The position numbers and the translations under genes were made by a program. DNA of 64,000 bases from the NCBI GenBank assembly GCA_017165825.1, contig CM029372.1, positions 3,874,999-3,938,998 on the forward strand, written 5' to 3'. The notes below the pieces were generated by a model that was given only the letters and a program-made list of their open reading frames with translations, was not told where the DNA came from and did not search any database. Below, in pieces: positions 1 through 12,109 of the stretch. Position 1 is the stretch's first letter, and every line of letters begins with the position of its first letter. The DNA is from Hepsetus odoe (lineage: Eukaryota; Chordata; Actinopteri; Characiformes; Hepsetidae).

Positions 1-470
1 GATTGTTTATAAAATGCAAAGTGAGCAAACAAAAGAAAAATCTAAATCAAGTTAATATTTGGTGTTCCTACCTTTTGCCTTCAAACCAGCATCAGTTCTT
101 CTAGGTACACTTGCACAAAGTCAGGGATTCTGTAGGATTATAGTCGGTGTGTGATCAACCAGTTTTACCAAACAGGTACTGATGATCATCAGTGTCACAC
201 GGAGGCTGAAACACAGTCGTGTCTGGAACAACCTACCAGCCGAGTTCCTTCAACAACTGTGTGCAAGTGTACCTAGAAGAATTGATGCTGTTTTGAAGGC
301 AAAGGGTGGTCACACCAAATATTGATTTGATTTAGATTTCTCTTTTGTTCATTCACTGCATTTTGTTGATTGATGAAAATAAATGATTAACACTTCCATT
401 TCTGAAAGCATTCTTTGTTTACAGAATTTTTTCCACACCTGCCTAAAACTATTGCACAGTACTGTATATA
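1..470. mobile_element. Tc1-like fold-back transposon fragment
   Basis: Positions 62-120 (CCTTCAAACCAGCATCAGTTCTTCTAGG...) are an inverted copy of positions 262-300 (CTAGAAGAATTGATGCTGTTTTGAAGG...). Flanking stretches containing TAGATTT and CTTTTGTT-type motifs also pair. The plus-oriented arm (240-470) matches the 3' end of a Tc1-like family, including the end of the transposase frame and a terminus reading CACACCTGCCTAAAACTATTGCACAGTACTGTA. The left arm is cut by the window start. No functional transposase remains. Confidence 0.75.
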
Positions 471-515
471 TATTTTTTATTTTATTTTTTATATATAACT
501 TTTAGACCTTTTAGC

Positions 516-836
516 CATTTGGTGACTTGAGACTAAGCTTGTTACTAGCTGTGACTTAACAACTAAACTTCTGACTTAAGAACTAAACTTGTGACCTGTC
601 CCCAGTGACCCAGGATGTGAGTTGAGACTTGCTTGCATTGACTTGAGACTTGACTGTATTGAATCAAAAGTCAAATTCAGACTTGCATTGACTTAGCACT
701 CAACTTGATTTATGCTTTAATTGACTCAGGACTCTACCTGAGATTTGCCTGTATTGACTCAGCACTTGACTTAACACATGAAACCACTGGCTTGGGACTT
801 AACTTGATATTTGGGACTTGATTTTTAAGACCTGAA
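516..836. repeat. Degenerate GACTTGA-type tandem repeat
   Basis: About 300 bp made of loosely repeated words such as GACTTGAGACTTGAC, GACTTAGCACTCAACTTG and TTGACTCAGGACT. There is no fixed period and no open frame. It resembles a decayed minisatellite. Confidence 0.7.
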
Positions 837-1111
837 AATGTGCCATTTTTGAAACCTTGTGCTGTTTAATATGGCTTCTCTCATACTGGGTTTAATTTAA
901 TGCAGAAATGGCAATAGGCTTAGTGCACACTGTAGGGCAAAGAGAAACTGAACAGTGATGGGAGTCCTAGAGGGACACTGTGTGTCAATTCCTGATGTCA
1001 GCACCATGTGTGCACTTTAAAAAACAATGGTTTGAATTGTACGTGTTTAGGTGTGCACTGGCCTTCAGACAAGCTATTAGTTAGAAAAGTGTCTGCAGCA
1101 TAGTATATATA

Positions 1112-1447
1112 CACTACTGTGCAAATATATTTAACTGCCCTTCATTTCTTTATATTGTTTTTCCAAAGAGACAGACATTTGTTAAGTCACACAGTGACCT
1201 ATGTATGAATCATTCAAGCAGAAGAAACCCATCACACTTAAGGCATGAAGCAGTGAAGAAACAGGAGCAGATGATTACAGATGATCAGCCCTGTTATTAG
1301 TTTACTGGTGATGCTTTTTTCTCTTATTTCATCTAAACATTGTGCAAAAGATAAGACTCTTTGACATGCATGAGTTAATATTTTTGCATGAACAAGGTGT
1401 TCCCCAAGGAAAATTCAAAGAAATGAAGGACCTTTGCACAGTATTAT
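1112..1447. mobile_element. MITE with Tc1-like ACTGTGCAAA termini
   Basis: The left end (ACTACTGTGCAAA...CCTTCATTTCTTT) and the right end (AAAGAAATGAAGGACC...TTTGCACAGTATTA) are imperfect inverted repeats of about 40 bp around a 250-bp non-coding core. The termini resemble those of the Tc1-like elements at 1-470 and 49724, so this is probably an internally deleted derivative. Confidence 0.7.
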
Positions 1448-1749
1448 TCACGAGGGGTGATATATCCGATTACAGAAAGCAATTGGCCATAGTCAACAGC
1501 TTATTCGGATCATAAAATCCATCCTTCCTAGGTATCCGTCCTACAACCATTTATGCACGTGTATTAGGTTTATACCATGGTAGTTCAGGGCAAAAACCTA
1601 CAATCTTTTTCTGTTTTAATAGCTGGAAAGAATATATGCAGGAGCTTGAAAGTGATTTTTGTTCCCCAAAAGAAAGTTAGAAAAGAAGGCTTTCAAAGCA
1701 CTTTTAGTTCATGTACTGTCACTATCTTCTCCCATGCAATGACACCCTC

Positions 1750-1754
1750 TGTGT

Positions 1755-1784
<30 letters not shown>
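1750..1784. repeat. (GT)n microsatellite
   Basis: GT repeats with one TA interruption. They make a run of Val/Cys codons in the overlapping plus-strand frame, which is not a gene. Confidence 0.95.
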
Positions 1785-1785
<1 letters not shown>

Positions 1786-2234
1786 CAGAATCTTTCTTTT
1801 CCACTGGCAGCAGGCCTGGGCGTTTAAGTGAAAGGGCAGCTTGCACGTGGGTAATGTGTGTCACATAGCATCAGCCTCATTAGCCTCCAGCCATCTCTTC
1901 ATCAGTATGTCAGCATTCTCATATCCACTCATCTCGAAACAGCTGATGGCCATTTAGCTCCTGCAGGAACACCCTATATCAGCAGGTCAGCATTTCCAGG
2001 CCCACTGAACCTGCAACGTCCTGGGACAAGCTCAATAACCCGAGCTGAGCTTCTTCAGTGGCAGTCAGCCTGAACCTGGGAGCCTCAGAGTAATGTTTTG
2101 GGGAAAAATCCTTATTGCATTCGCTTCCCCAAAGCCAAGATACAGCTAGCAATACACATAAAGAATATTAGAAGCCATGTTAGCCATCAACCTAATATTA
2201 GTCCATAGTTATAATAATGTTTTAAATCAGTAGG

Positions 2235-2420
2235 TCATACAGTGTCAGAATCAGCATCAACTTTAATGGCCAAGTGTGAAGGAGTTTGTTTCTGGCTGCT
2301 GGTGACTCCCTAGTTCAACATAGTTTACATATAAACACACAAATTACACAAATCAGCAAACATGATACACATGTAAGCAAGTTCATTTAAGAGAACAGAA
2401 AGTAAGTTATGCCACCATTA
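2235..2420 (-). mobile_element. LINE 3'-end fragment (Rex1/CR1-like, tentative)
   Basis: The stretch GAATCAGCATCAACTTTAATGGCCAAGT and what follows resemble the reverse complement of the 3' ends of fish Rex1-type LINEs. There is no coding potential. The family call is from memory and tentative. Confidence 0.45.
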
Positions 2421-4175
2421 ACATGGAAGTCAAAGCTCATCATTTTTGAGCTACATACTGTCATTTAAAATGTCATTTTTTGTGAAATGGAGTACTGTAA
2501 GTAACAAGCTTGCCAGATGTCATTCATAGTGCTGTAATAATGTTATTGTCATTTAATATATTAATATTGTTATTGTTAAAGTGATAACTTTTAAATGTAT
2601 TACCTTCTTTAAACAGTGGACTTTATCAGTGTTATAGATCTGGCCAGCTACTGTGTCTGTATGCTGATTGGGCTAAAGCTAAGCTCATCTTCCAGTAGAG
2701 AAATTATGTATTTCTTCTGACCATCCATGCTGATTTGACATCCTACAGTAACTTCAGATTTGAGAACCCCCTGACTTTGTGAGAATGAATATCCAGTCGA
2801 GGGGGTTTTCTGTGATTTTTCCTAGTCAGAGGTCAAGCACTGCATTAGACACGTTTCACAGTGTTAATTAGGAGAGTATGAGCTTCCATTACAACTTCTT
2901 AATTGATCTGGTTTAAAACCGTTCCTCTAAATAGCCGCTACTCAATATCGATGGACCAAAAATGCCTCTGCAAATCGTTCATGTTGTATTTGTGTTTTCT
3001 TTGCACAAGCTTTTGCTTTAATAAGCTGATGTTGCACTCAGCCTGGCAGGAGGGAGGAGGCAGCTCGGAGGGAGAATGCACAGCCTCTGTAGCAGATGCT
3101 TTTCTGTATTAAAAAGAAAAAAAAAGAAGAGTTCTTTCTTCCCTTCTTTTCTTCAGTTAGCTTTTTTGCAAGTCGACAGTTTGTGTGACATTTGTGAAAG
3201 TTCGTTTCTTGCCCATTGCCTCGCCTTCCTCTTTAAATATTCATTCTGACATTGTTATTCCTCCCTTTAAGTTCCTGGTAACTTCGTTTTCGATGTGTGT
3301 GTGTGTGTGTGTAAAGAGAACCATTTCTTCCTCTGTTTTTTTTTCACATTTTCTCTTTCGCCTGCCCCTCTGGAGCAGATCGCTGGTGTTTTGGCTGTAT
3401 CTGGGTCAGTCGAAGAGTACTCCCCTGCTCTTCCTAAACAAAAGAAGCTGGGGCTATTCATAGCTGACAGGCCTGTCCTCTTTTTGTTGCGTCTTGATAT
3501 GAACACTCCAGATGGAATACTTTCTATCACAGATGAATGAGAGCAGTTTCTCAACATGAAAGCGTCCAGTATTTATTGTGACACTTAAGGGATTGTTGCG
3601 TGTTTTTTCTCTTCCCCATCAGCACAGACTAACTTTTTTACAGTTTAGCCATCACCTAAGCATCAGTAATATTCTAACGTGATGTATATGTCAGGTGTAT
3701 ACACAATTACTGGCTGGGGGTCAGTATCTCTGTCTGGGGGATCTCAAAACTCTAATATATCAAAAATCCAGGTTATTGGATTACTATTTCAGCTTTACTG
3801 CATTACTGTGTTGTTTTAAGCCATTTTCTGCACATTTTTTTCTACATCCATTTATTTCTATCCATTCTTTTAATTGATGCACATAACTTTTTGGTATTTT
3901 TGCTAATTTTGTGTGACCATTTTAAAACCTGTTACTAGTAATATTTATATTATCTGTTACACACAATATTAACTTTACTTCTACATGGTGCATAAGTGCC
4001 AATAAAATGCAGTTGGCTGTGGCCTTGACCTTCACAACACATTCCCAGAGCTTCCATATATGGTGATTCATTCATGTCACATTTGCGCCGCAAACTATAA
4101 AAATAGAGCCATAATATATATTTTTATATATAAAAAAAAACATGTAGTAGGCCTTTAGGGCTTTAAAGGGGTCTC
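2421..4175. other. Intergenic, mostly unique
   Basis: AT-rich sequence with a (GT)n run at 3294-3312 and short A/T homopolymers. Small open frames on both strands around 3185-3560 overlap the GT run and have no recognisable protein content. Confidence 0.6.
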
Positions 4176-4444
4176 CTATTAGCAGCCACGGGCAGCGGTG
4201 GCCTAGTGGTTAGGGAGTTGGCCCCGCATCGGAAGATTGTGGGTTCGATTCCCACCCTAGTGGGTTGCCCTGAGGTACCCTTGAGCAAGGTACCATCCCC
4301 ATCACTGCTCCCCGGGCGGTTTCAATAGCTGCCCACTGCTGCACGTGTGTGTATGGGTTAAATGCAGAGGTCCAATTTCGTTGTGGTTCATGTGTGCTGT
4401 GCCGTGACCTCGCAATGACAAGGGTTGTCACTTTCACTATTAGC
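4176..4444 (+). mobile_element. SINE-A1 with 8-bp target-site duplication
   Basis: The tRNA-derived head GCAGCGGTGGCCTAGTGGTT carries an A-box-like promoter and GGTTCGATTCCCACC a B box. Then follow the central block (CCTGAGGTACCCTTGAGC) and the A1 tail ending TTGTCACTTTCACT. The body is flanked by CTATTAGC at 4176-4183 and 4437-4444, a target-site duplication. This is a nearly complete, fairly young copy. Confidence 0.9.
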
Positions 4445-5187
4445 CCAGACTATTTGTCTTTGTTGTTGTTTATTTCACATACTTTCCTTTTCTAAATTAT
4501 ATAAAGATTTTAAAATCATGAAACTAATATAAATATGTCTAACAAATTATATACGGACTATATTTTTATTAAGTATTACTTCTGTGGGCTCAGTTCACAT
4601 GGAGATATGGGATAAGATAATCATACGACAGGAGGTCTGTTGTGTTGATTTATGATTTGCACAGGATATTAAGCCTTGGTATACATGACAGAGATGACAA
4701 GTCAATTTTTTTTCCAAAAAAGAAAAGAAGTTTAGATAATATTTTGTTCACTTTTAAAATCCAACTCATTCCATAAAAAGAAAAAAAGATATTTCTGTGA
4801 TTCTGTCATGTTTTAACATTTAATGTCATATGTCAGGGGAGGGAGAGAGCATATTGGTTCGATTTGAGCCACACAGAATGCAAGTAAATCTTTCTTCTAA
4901 GCCTCCCTGCTTAAGAAAACTCATTTTTCACAGAAATCAACATGTTGATTTCCTGTCAGAGGAACATGGTCCATGGTTGATTCAACCATAGACATGGTTG
5001 ATTCCGACAGTAATAGATGATGGAGAGATGCTGGTAAAAATGTAATTACCCTCTTTCCCCATGCGAACCAAATCCAGTCCAAATAGTACTCAGAAACATA
5101 TTTAAACATTCATTTTAGATCATTAATGAAAGATTATAAAGGGAAATTCTATCAGGTGTGACGAAATCTTTGACTGAAACTACCTGG
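4445..5187. other. Intergenic, unique
   Basis: AT-rich. It contains a small nested repeat at 4965-5005 in which GGTTGATTC recurs around CAACCATAGACATGG. No coding signal seen. Confidence 0.5.
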
Positions 5188-5348
5188 CAGAGGTCTTCAA
5201 ATTAAGACCTTGATTTTTTCAGGCCTGGATTTTGGTAGATAATTGGACTGCTGTCAGTAGTGATTGGCTACCCAATGCCTTAAATTCCAGTGTTTACAAA
5301 ATCCTTGACCATAATCTGAATTCAAGGTCTGGATTTGAAGACCTCTAG
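5188..5348. mobile_element. Short MITE (hAT-like), about 160 bp
   Basis: The left end AGAGGTCTTCAAATTAAGAC and the right end GGATTTGAAGACCTCT are terminal inverted repeats of about 24 bp enclosing a non-coding core. The form matches the small GGTCTTCAA-type nonautonomous hAT-like repeats common in fish. Confidence 0.65.
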
Positions 5349-6928
5349 TATATGATAACCACACTGAGAGAGGGATTATGTGTAATGGTGTGGATTCTAA
5401 TAACAAAAGACAGACATCTGTTACTTCTGATAAGAAAAATGATGTCAGTAAAACTTGTGTCTGAGACACTTCTTGTTCCTTGTTTATTGACATCCTTCTC
5501 CACAAACTCTGCAATTCACCTTTACCCAAGGATGAAGCTGCCTGATTGATTGCGCTTATCTGTGCTGCTTTTGTTTTTTTTCCCCCCCTTACGACACCAC
5601 CTTCTCTTAAACCCTGATAGCTTTGGCTTGCTTGATGGGGTTTGGTGTACCATCGATGTTTCTTAGTCAGAGATTAATCTGAATGTGGAATTTTAAATGG
5701 TGTGGAGCTCTTGGAAATCAGATAACATTTTTAAAGAGAGAAAGATAGCGAGGGTAAGCATGAGAGAGAGAGAGAGATATAAAGAAAGAACGAGAGTGAG
5801 AATGTGCGAGAAGGTATTATCGAGCCAAACCTCATCAAATTCACCTCAGAGTTGGCCAGTCTAATGGACTCCTCATCCTATTGTTCAACAGAAACCTTCT
5901 CTCCTCCATTCACTCATTACTGACAAATTGTGTGGCTCAGCTCTTATTGAGTTGCCTTAATAGTTCACCCACCCGCTTCTATAGCTGTGGTCACTGAATA
6001 GAGCTCCCTCTCTCTCTCTGTCTGCTCGTAGTAAAGCTAAACTGGCATTCAGGCCTAATCCTCTCCACTAAGGTGCTATATGGTCGATCCCGGCGTAACC
6101 AGATGTGCTGAAGGTGACCCAGGCAGTGGATTAACCTCTGGTACCTTCTCTATTGGAACTCATTTGATCCCATTTGCAGCACCACCACATAATTTCACAT
6201 TTATCAAAGGAAAAGTCATCTATCTAATGAAAGCAATTATGCATTAGCTACATTCCCACTTTAGCAAACATAAAGTGTGCCTTATGCACAGAAGATTACA
6301 CAGATTATAGGAATTAAAGATGCAAAACATTATTTTTCCCTTCAGCGAAAGCAGGAGGTTGCCTTTGTCTGACATTTTTTTCTTTTTTTACTCTTGCGAA
6401 TGACATCAGAGCAATCAGTGTTACATTGAACCCTTCAAATTGCGGTTATACCATTACGTCAATAGCAATCGGAAATGTTCAGCTGGAGCCTCTCTAACAA
6501 GTCCTAGAAAGCTAATGGACTGACTGATCAATAGGCCCCAGGAGATTAAACAGCACTCGAAAGAGAACATCCTCCATCTCATTGAACTGCATTCAACTGG
6601 ACTTGTGGTGATCCCATTTCCATAAAGCTGCTGTAAATGTCGGTGAATGCTCTTTGACATGGTTTGCGGATTTCACAGTGACTAAATGTTTCATGAAGTT
6701 ATGCTAGAGCAGCATGTTTCACTCTGTCATGTGTTAGCAAGTTTCACCGTGAGCTGTACATGATATAACAGTAGTGTGATTTGACACTGTGATTTCACCC
6801 AGTGATCTAGTGCCCGTAACACAAGTGTAAGAAGTCTGCACGTGTATGATACTCAAGGCTGAACCATTCCTGAATGCATGACTTTGACCCGAATGGCACT
6901 GCTAAATCTGAACCCCGAATCATACTGA
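5349..6928. other. Intergenic, unique
   Basis: No repeat or gene recognised apart from a short GA run (5765-5778) and a CT run (about 6008-6020). The AT-rich part at 6180-6260 has homeodomain-like ATTA/TAAT words. Confidence 0.5.
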
Positions 6929-7095
6929 GATTATGACTTCTATTTCCTAATTACAGGGTCAGTCGCCCCTGGAGCAATTTAGGGTTAATGGTGTTGCTCA
7001 GTAACCCAATGGTGCTAGTGCTGAAGGGATTCAAATCTGTGACCTCTTGGTCCATAGGTGAGTATCCTCCCACTAGGGGACCATCACCACCCTTA
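6929..7095 (-). mobile_element. SINE-B copy, minus orientation, tail-truncated
   Basis: Read on the minus strand, it runs from a decayed head (CTAGTGGGAGGATACTCACC) and degenerate B box (GATTTGAATCCC) through the SINE-B body (CAGGGGCGACTGACCCTGTA). It ends in the start of the 3' block (TAATTAGGAAATAGAAGTC). The last part of the tail is missing. Confidence 0.7.
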
Positions 7096-7359
7096 ATCTC
7101 GAACAGGTTATGGATAATCACATACACTTTGCTTGGGTACTTAGTGCTTGAGTTGACTGACTGAAAAAAGCCCACACTGTACTAAAATTCCTCCTGCTAC
7201 TGCTGAACTTCATTAATACTTAACACACTTTCGGCAAACTGAACAAGCAAGGGAATAGGTCCAATGTGACCTTTCCACCCACCCAGTACTCCCAATCATC
7301 CATGTTTTCACCTCACTCCAGAGCCATTCAAAATGACATGTCCAGAGGAGAGATAAGGA

Positions 7360-7535
7360 TTATACTGGAAGGAGGATGTTGAAGATGGAGCTGCCAGGAA
7401 AGAGAAGAGGAAGAACAAAGAGGAGGTTCATGGATGTGGTGAGAAAGGACATGCAGGTGGTTGATTTACAGTTGATCCGCTGTGGCGACCCCTAAACGAG
7501 AGCAACCGAAAGAAAAAGAAGAAGAAGAAATAGGT
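7360..7535 (+). mobile_element. LINE 3' end (GKRKRGRPK-type) with AAG tail
   Basis: The reading GGATGTTGAAGATGGAGCTG...GGAAAGAGAAGAGGAAG encodes the end of the GRPKRR-type C-terminus of a fish LINE pol. It is followed by the typical 3' end GATCCGCTGTGGCGACCCC and an (AAG)n tail. It is 5'-truncated. Related fragments lie at 29600, 43005 and 45424. Confidence 0.8.
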
Positions 7536-8301
7536 ATAATGCAGACATTATCAAATATTTCATTGAAGTTATTACATTAGGGGTGCTGCATGCTGTAACA
7601 TGCTTGGAAAATCGGCTGTGAAAAGGAAGTCACATCCCTCATGCTAAGTGAGCTGTGACACCATAGACCCAACAGTAGCACACATCGATATGCACACTTA
7701 AATGTATGGCATTGATTGTCACAGTTTGGAAGTTAGATGTCCTCTGTGGTGTTTAGCTTGGAAACAGATGGGCAAAATTAAAATGGTAAATAAATGTGAT
7801 TGAGACACACACAGCTGCCTGAACAAGCACTGAACATTGGAGTAAACTCCAGCTAAATATTGATATTTTTATGGAAATTGTATTCTTTATTAACATAATA
7901 GAATAAACATATCAGAGCTCTGGGTCTCTGCCAAGTTATACAGAAGAGAAATGCCTTAGCCAGCAGACATAAGAACATCTGCAAGCGTCTCAGAGAGAGA
8001 TTGCCTGTAGAAATGAACTCTTATTGGAAATGTATGTAAGACACAAGGAATAAGGCAATACAGTTAAACCATAAAAAGAACTGGACAAATCCTTTATAAA
8101 GCCCGGTCCACATTTATCTAATTAAAAGTTAACATTGAAAGTAAATAAATAGATAGATGAAGTGCTAAAGTGCTTTAGACCTAACTCAGCAGTAAATGCG
8201 TTTATGCTAGACAAAAGGTTATATAACATTATTATAAACATAAATTAACAAATGAAATGTTAACACTCAACAAATAATGTTACAAAATTAAATGAAGAAT
8301 A
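7536..8301. other. Intergenic, unique
   Basis: AT-rich DNA with no recognisable repeat or coding segment. Confidence 0.5.
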
Positions 8302-9632
8302 TACTGCTCAAAAAAATTAAAGTGAAAACACATCAAATTGGAATTGGAACTGGAAACAAAATCATGCTGGATATCCATACTGATATGGAATGGGTAATGT
8401 GTTAGGAACAAAAGGATGTCACTTCATTTGATGAAAATAAAAATTATCAACCTACAGAGGGCTTAATTCAAAGGCACACAAAATTTAAACTGAAAAACTG
8501 ATGCAGCAGGCTGGTCCAATTTGCTAAAATGTCATTGCAGCAACTCAAAATGATACTCAGTAGTTTGTATGGCCCCACATGCTTGTATGCATGCCTGACA
8601 ACGTTAGGGCTCCTTATGAAATGACAGATGGTGTTCTGGAGTATCTCCTCCCAGATCCTGACCAGTGCATCACTGAGCTCCTGGACATTCTGAGATACAA
8701 GCTGGGGACGTCGGATGGACCTAAATATGATGTCTCAGATATGTTCTATTGGATTTAGGTCAGGTAAGTGCGGAGGCCAGTCAATGGTATCAACTCCTTC
8801 ATCCTCCAGGAACTGCCTGCATACTCTTGTCACATGAGGTCAGGCATTATCAAGCACCAGGAGGAACCCTGGACCCACTGCACCAGCAAAGGGTCTAACA
8901 ATGGGTCTGAGGATTTCATCCCAATATCTAATGGCAGTCCCGGTGCCATCGTTTATCCTCTACAGGTCTGTGTGTTCCTCCATGGATATGCCTCCCCAGA
9001 CCAACACTGACCCACCACCAAACCGTTCATGCTGAAAAGTGTTGCAGGCAGCATAACGTTCACCATGGCTTCTCCAGACCCTTTCACTTCTGTCACTTGA
9101 GCTCAGAGTGGACCTGCTCTCATCTGTGAAAAGCACAGTGCGCCAGTGCCGGACCTGCCAAATCTTGTGTTCTCTGGCAAATGCCAGTCGAGCTCCATTG
9201 TGCCGGGCAGTGAGCACAGGGCCCACTAGAGGATGTCGGGCCACCCTAATGGAGTCTGTTTCTACTGGTTTGTTCAGAGACATTCACGCCAGTGTTCCGC
9301 TGGAGGTCACTTTGTAGGGCTCTGGCAGTGCTCATCATGTCCCTCCTTGCACAAAGGAGCAGATACCGGTCCTGCTCATGGGTCTAGGATCAGTTCTTCC
9401 TTTTCCAGGAAGGAAAAAATGTCTGTGGCCTCCACCTGCAAAACCATTCCTGTTGTTGGTCGTCTCATTGTTGCTCCTTTAGTGCACCTGTTGTTAATTT
9501 CATTAACACCAAAACAGCAGACACTGATTAACAACCCCCTCTGCTACTTAACTGACCAGATCAACATCCCATCGCCTTGATACTATACTCTGATTAAAAA
9601 GTGTTCCTTTAATTTTTTTTTTTTGCAGTGTA
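8302..9632 (-). mobile_element. Tc1-like DNA transposon, about 1.33 kb, decayed
   Basis: Imperfect terminal inverted repeats: left TACTGCTCAAAAAAATTAAAG, right reverse complement TACACTGCAAAAAAAAAAAA then TTAAAGGAACAC. They are bordered by TA. The minus strand between them carries a Tc1 transposase broken by stops and frameshifts. The longest open piece (8960-9283) has the DD34E landmarks WRTVLFTDESR (first catalytic Asp) and FGGGSVLVWGGIS. The downstream part with the second Asp and the Glu is shifted into other frames at lower coordinates. It cannot make an active enzyme. Confidence 0.9.
8960..9283 (-). pseudogene. Tc1-family transposase remnant (DD34E)
   Basis: A 107-codon open segment of the transposase of the element at 8302-9632. 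It includes the stretch LTARHNGARLAFAREH that leads into the catalytic core, the first catalytic Asp in LFTDES and the glycine-rich VWGGIS. The N-terminal paired-like DNA-binding region lies at 9290-9560 in other frames. A full-length enzyme is about 340 residues. Confidence 0.85.
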
Positions 9633-11235
9633 TTATACTATTAATGCTTATTTAATGAATAATTATGAATTTTAAAGCATGTATTCCCATGCTTGCCTAC
9701 TGTCCAGATGAAAAGCTATACATATCATATTGATACTGTACTTTATACCTCCTATTGAATAAGCATAATTAAATCAGTTAAAAGCAAGTTTACATGATCT
9801 TAATAATATCTATATATAGTATGTAAAATAGTTGAGGAGCATTGAGTTCTTTGGCTTTATGATCTTTAAAGAGAACCTTTATCCAAATGAATGCAGAGGG
9901 TATAAAACATCTTTTAACAGTTTCTTTCACCACAGAGCCAAAAAAATGGTGCTTTGCTTTACTTGGTCTTATTGGATTTGTTTGTCTTTTGGTTTTCGGA
10001 AAATTTGCAACTGTCGAGTTTGCATATTACACTAAACACAGCAAACTGTGCTACTAACATATTGGCTTGGGCTTAGAAACATTTCAGTGCATTAGCTGAG
10101 CTGGACAGCACCCAAAGTCCTTAAGCTTTACTTAATCCATCAAAATCCCCATCCATGAAATTGAATAGACCAAGAAATTAGCCTGCTGAACTTTTTGTGA
10201 TGATCATTCAGAAGCAACAAAACATATCCTGTAGGTGTGGGTTTTTTCTTAAGTGGGGTTCAGATTCAGTTTGCGCTTACAGACTCAGAGGCGTTCGCAC
10301 TCATTTGTGTGCGATTTGTGCTTACATACATCCCAAAATGTTTAAAGCCAGCCTTTTGTTTTTTGCGATGAAGTCACCCTACCATGAAATTATGCTGAAT
10401 GAGTCAACACAGTCAGTGACCTGTAGATGAGACTAATGTGTGATTGGTGGCATTTAAAACTTCTTTATTTCCAGGGTTGGGAGAGGCTCTGTTTTGCTTT
10501 TATGTAGATGCTATTGAGGTCCTCCTGGAAATGAAATGCTGGCTGCCAATGTGCTATGGTATGATTTCCTATGCAGATATTATGCACCCCATGAGCTCCT
10601 CGCTCCACACAGCATGGTTAGGGAGTGCAGAGAGAGCTGTGCGCACTGGCTCATGTCTAAGAGAGCTGGCTGAGGGGAGGTTTTTGGGCTGAATGAGAGA
10701 CGAGCACTTGCTGAAGGATTGCCCACCAGAAGCAGAGGCAAAGCCGAGGTCATTAAGATTGGGGAGAATGATACGTGCCACAAACCAAGCAGATCTGCGC
10801 CTTTGATTAGAATTGGGACCTCTTTGTCTGGCGGCGGCATTGTCATTGAGTTGGGATAGTGATTGCATGGCTGTCTCACACATTTCTCTGATCAAAGGAA
10901 CAACGGGGAGAATGTTAAAGGAAAGCTGACAGCATAAGTAAAAAAAGAGAGATTAGCATCTTGGTGCCTCTTAAGCAAGTGAAATTCAGGTGGACCACTT
11001 CATCATAACAAGCCAAATGCACTGTGTCTGGCCAAAGAAACTTCATATATCAAGAACAAGTGTAAAGCACGAAGGCCACAGGCATAAGTGAGCTGTTAAC
11101 ATAGGTGGGCAAAGTATCCTCACTCCATGCTTAGGTAAAAGTGTTATTACTTCATTAAAATGATGACTGAAGCAGCTTTCCAAAAAGCAATCTCAGTTAA
11201 AGCCTAAAAAATAAACAGGTCAAAAAACTACTCAA
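9633..11235. other. Intergenic, unique
   Basis: No repeat recognised. Overlapping open frames on both strands at 10444-10895 (82-108 codons) resemble no family I know, and their overlap argues for chance. Confidence 0.5.
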
Positions 11236-11489
11236 GGAATTAATAACGGGGCAGTGGTGGCCTAGCGGTTAGGGCGTTGGCCACATGATCGGTGAATCGG
11301 GGGTTCGAACCCCTTCCCAACGGGTTGCCCTGAGGTACTCTTGAGCAAGGTGCCGTCCCCGTCCAGCTCCTCCCTGTGATGGGCTGGCGACCTGTCCAGG
11401 GTGCGTCTCCCGTCCTTGCCCTGTGTGTGCTGGGTTGGACACCAGCGCGACCCCGTTTGGGACAAGTGAAAATGGATGGAATTAATAAC
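11236..11489 (+). mobile_element. SINE-A2 with 12-bp target-site duplication
   Basis: The body 11248-11477 starts GGGGCAGTGGTGGCCTAGCG (A box), has B box GGTTCGAACCCC and the central GCCCTGAGGTACTCTTGAGC, then the A2 tail CCCGTTTGGGACAAG...GGATGG. GGAATTAATAAC flanks it at 11236-11247 and 11478-11489. This is a clear retrotransposition product. Confidence 0.93.
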
Positions 11490-11639
11490 TTCTAGAAGTG
11501 TGTCGTATCACAAGAATAGAGGTTTTGTAAGATTCTTAATTAAGAGGTAAAAAGGAAATTAAACAGAAAATAGACTAGTTTCTACACTAATACACTTGAC
11601 GGTACCTTAGTTAGATCCAGCCTCATAAGTCAATAGTAA

Positions 11640-12005
11640 AGTCAGGTCCTGTCAGGTCAAGTAAACCTTTGTCTTTCAGCAATATACACAGTGCAAAGTG
11701 AAAAGAAAAAAATGTTCCTCCAGCACAGAGCAGAGCAGAATGTGGTAGAGAGTGTTGAGTAAAGAGCAGCAATGAACTGGTAAACCAGTACTGGTGCAGT
11801 ATTATAGTGATAATTCAGTGTGAGGCGCAAACACTAGTCCATACAAATAATTGTGTCAACAAGCAGGATACATGCATATATGAAGTGTGGAGAAGTTCTG
11901 TTGGAAAAGTCTGATGGCCTGGGGGAAGGAATTGTTTCCCATCCTAGAAATGGAGGCCCATATGCTCTCTCTCTCTCTCATTCACTCTTTTTCTCAGCCA
12001 CTTGT
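11640..12005 (-). mobile_element. LINE-associated non-coding fragment (tentative)
   Basis: The piece CTGATGGCCTGGGGGAAGGA and the preceding AACCTTTGTCTTTCAGCAAT resemble, on the opposite strand, 3' portions of the Rex1/CR1-like LINE whose RT lies next to it at 12110-13008. It may be the 3' part of the same insertion, split by CT/CA-rich DNA at 11960-12095. Confidence 0.45.
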
Positions 12006-12109
12006 CCTGAATAGGGTTGCAGGTGGTGCTGGAGTCAATCCCAGCTCTCACAGGGCAGACACACAGATAAACACACTCACACACACGCACACCAATTTAG
12101 CAATTTAGC

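Noticed and set aside
1577..1831. Plus-strand 84-codon frame with a Cys-Val run
   Set aside because: The run is the (GT)n microsatellite, and the rest has no recognisable motif.
4190..4260. A tRNA gene (head of SINE copies with A and B boxes)
   Set aside because: The boxes belong to tRNA-derived SINE heads followed by SINE bodies and tails. No intact cloverleaf with an acceptor stem is evident.
10569..10895. Overlapping 99- and 108-codon minus frames as genes
   Set aside because: Two frames on one strand plus one on the other are open together, and none has a familiar motif.
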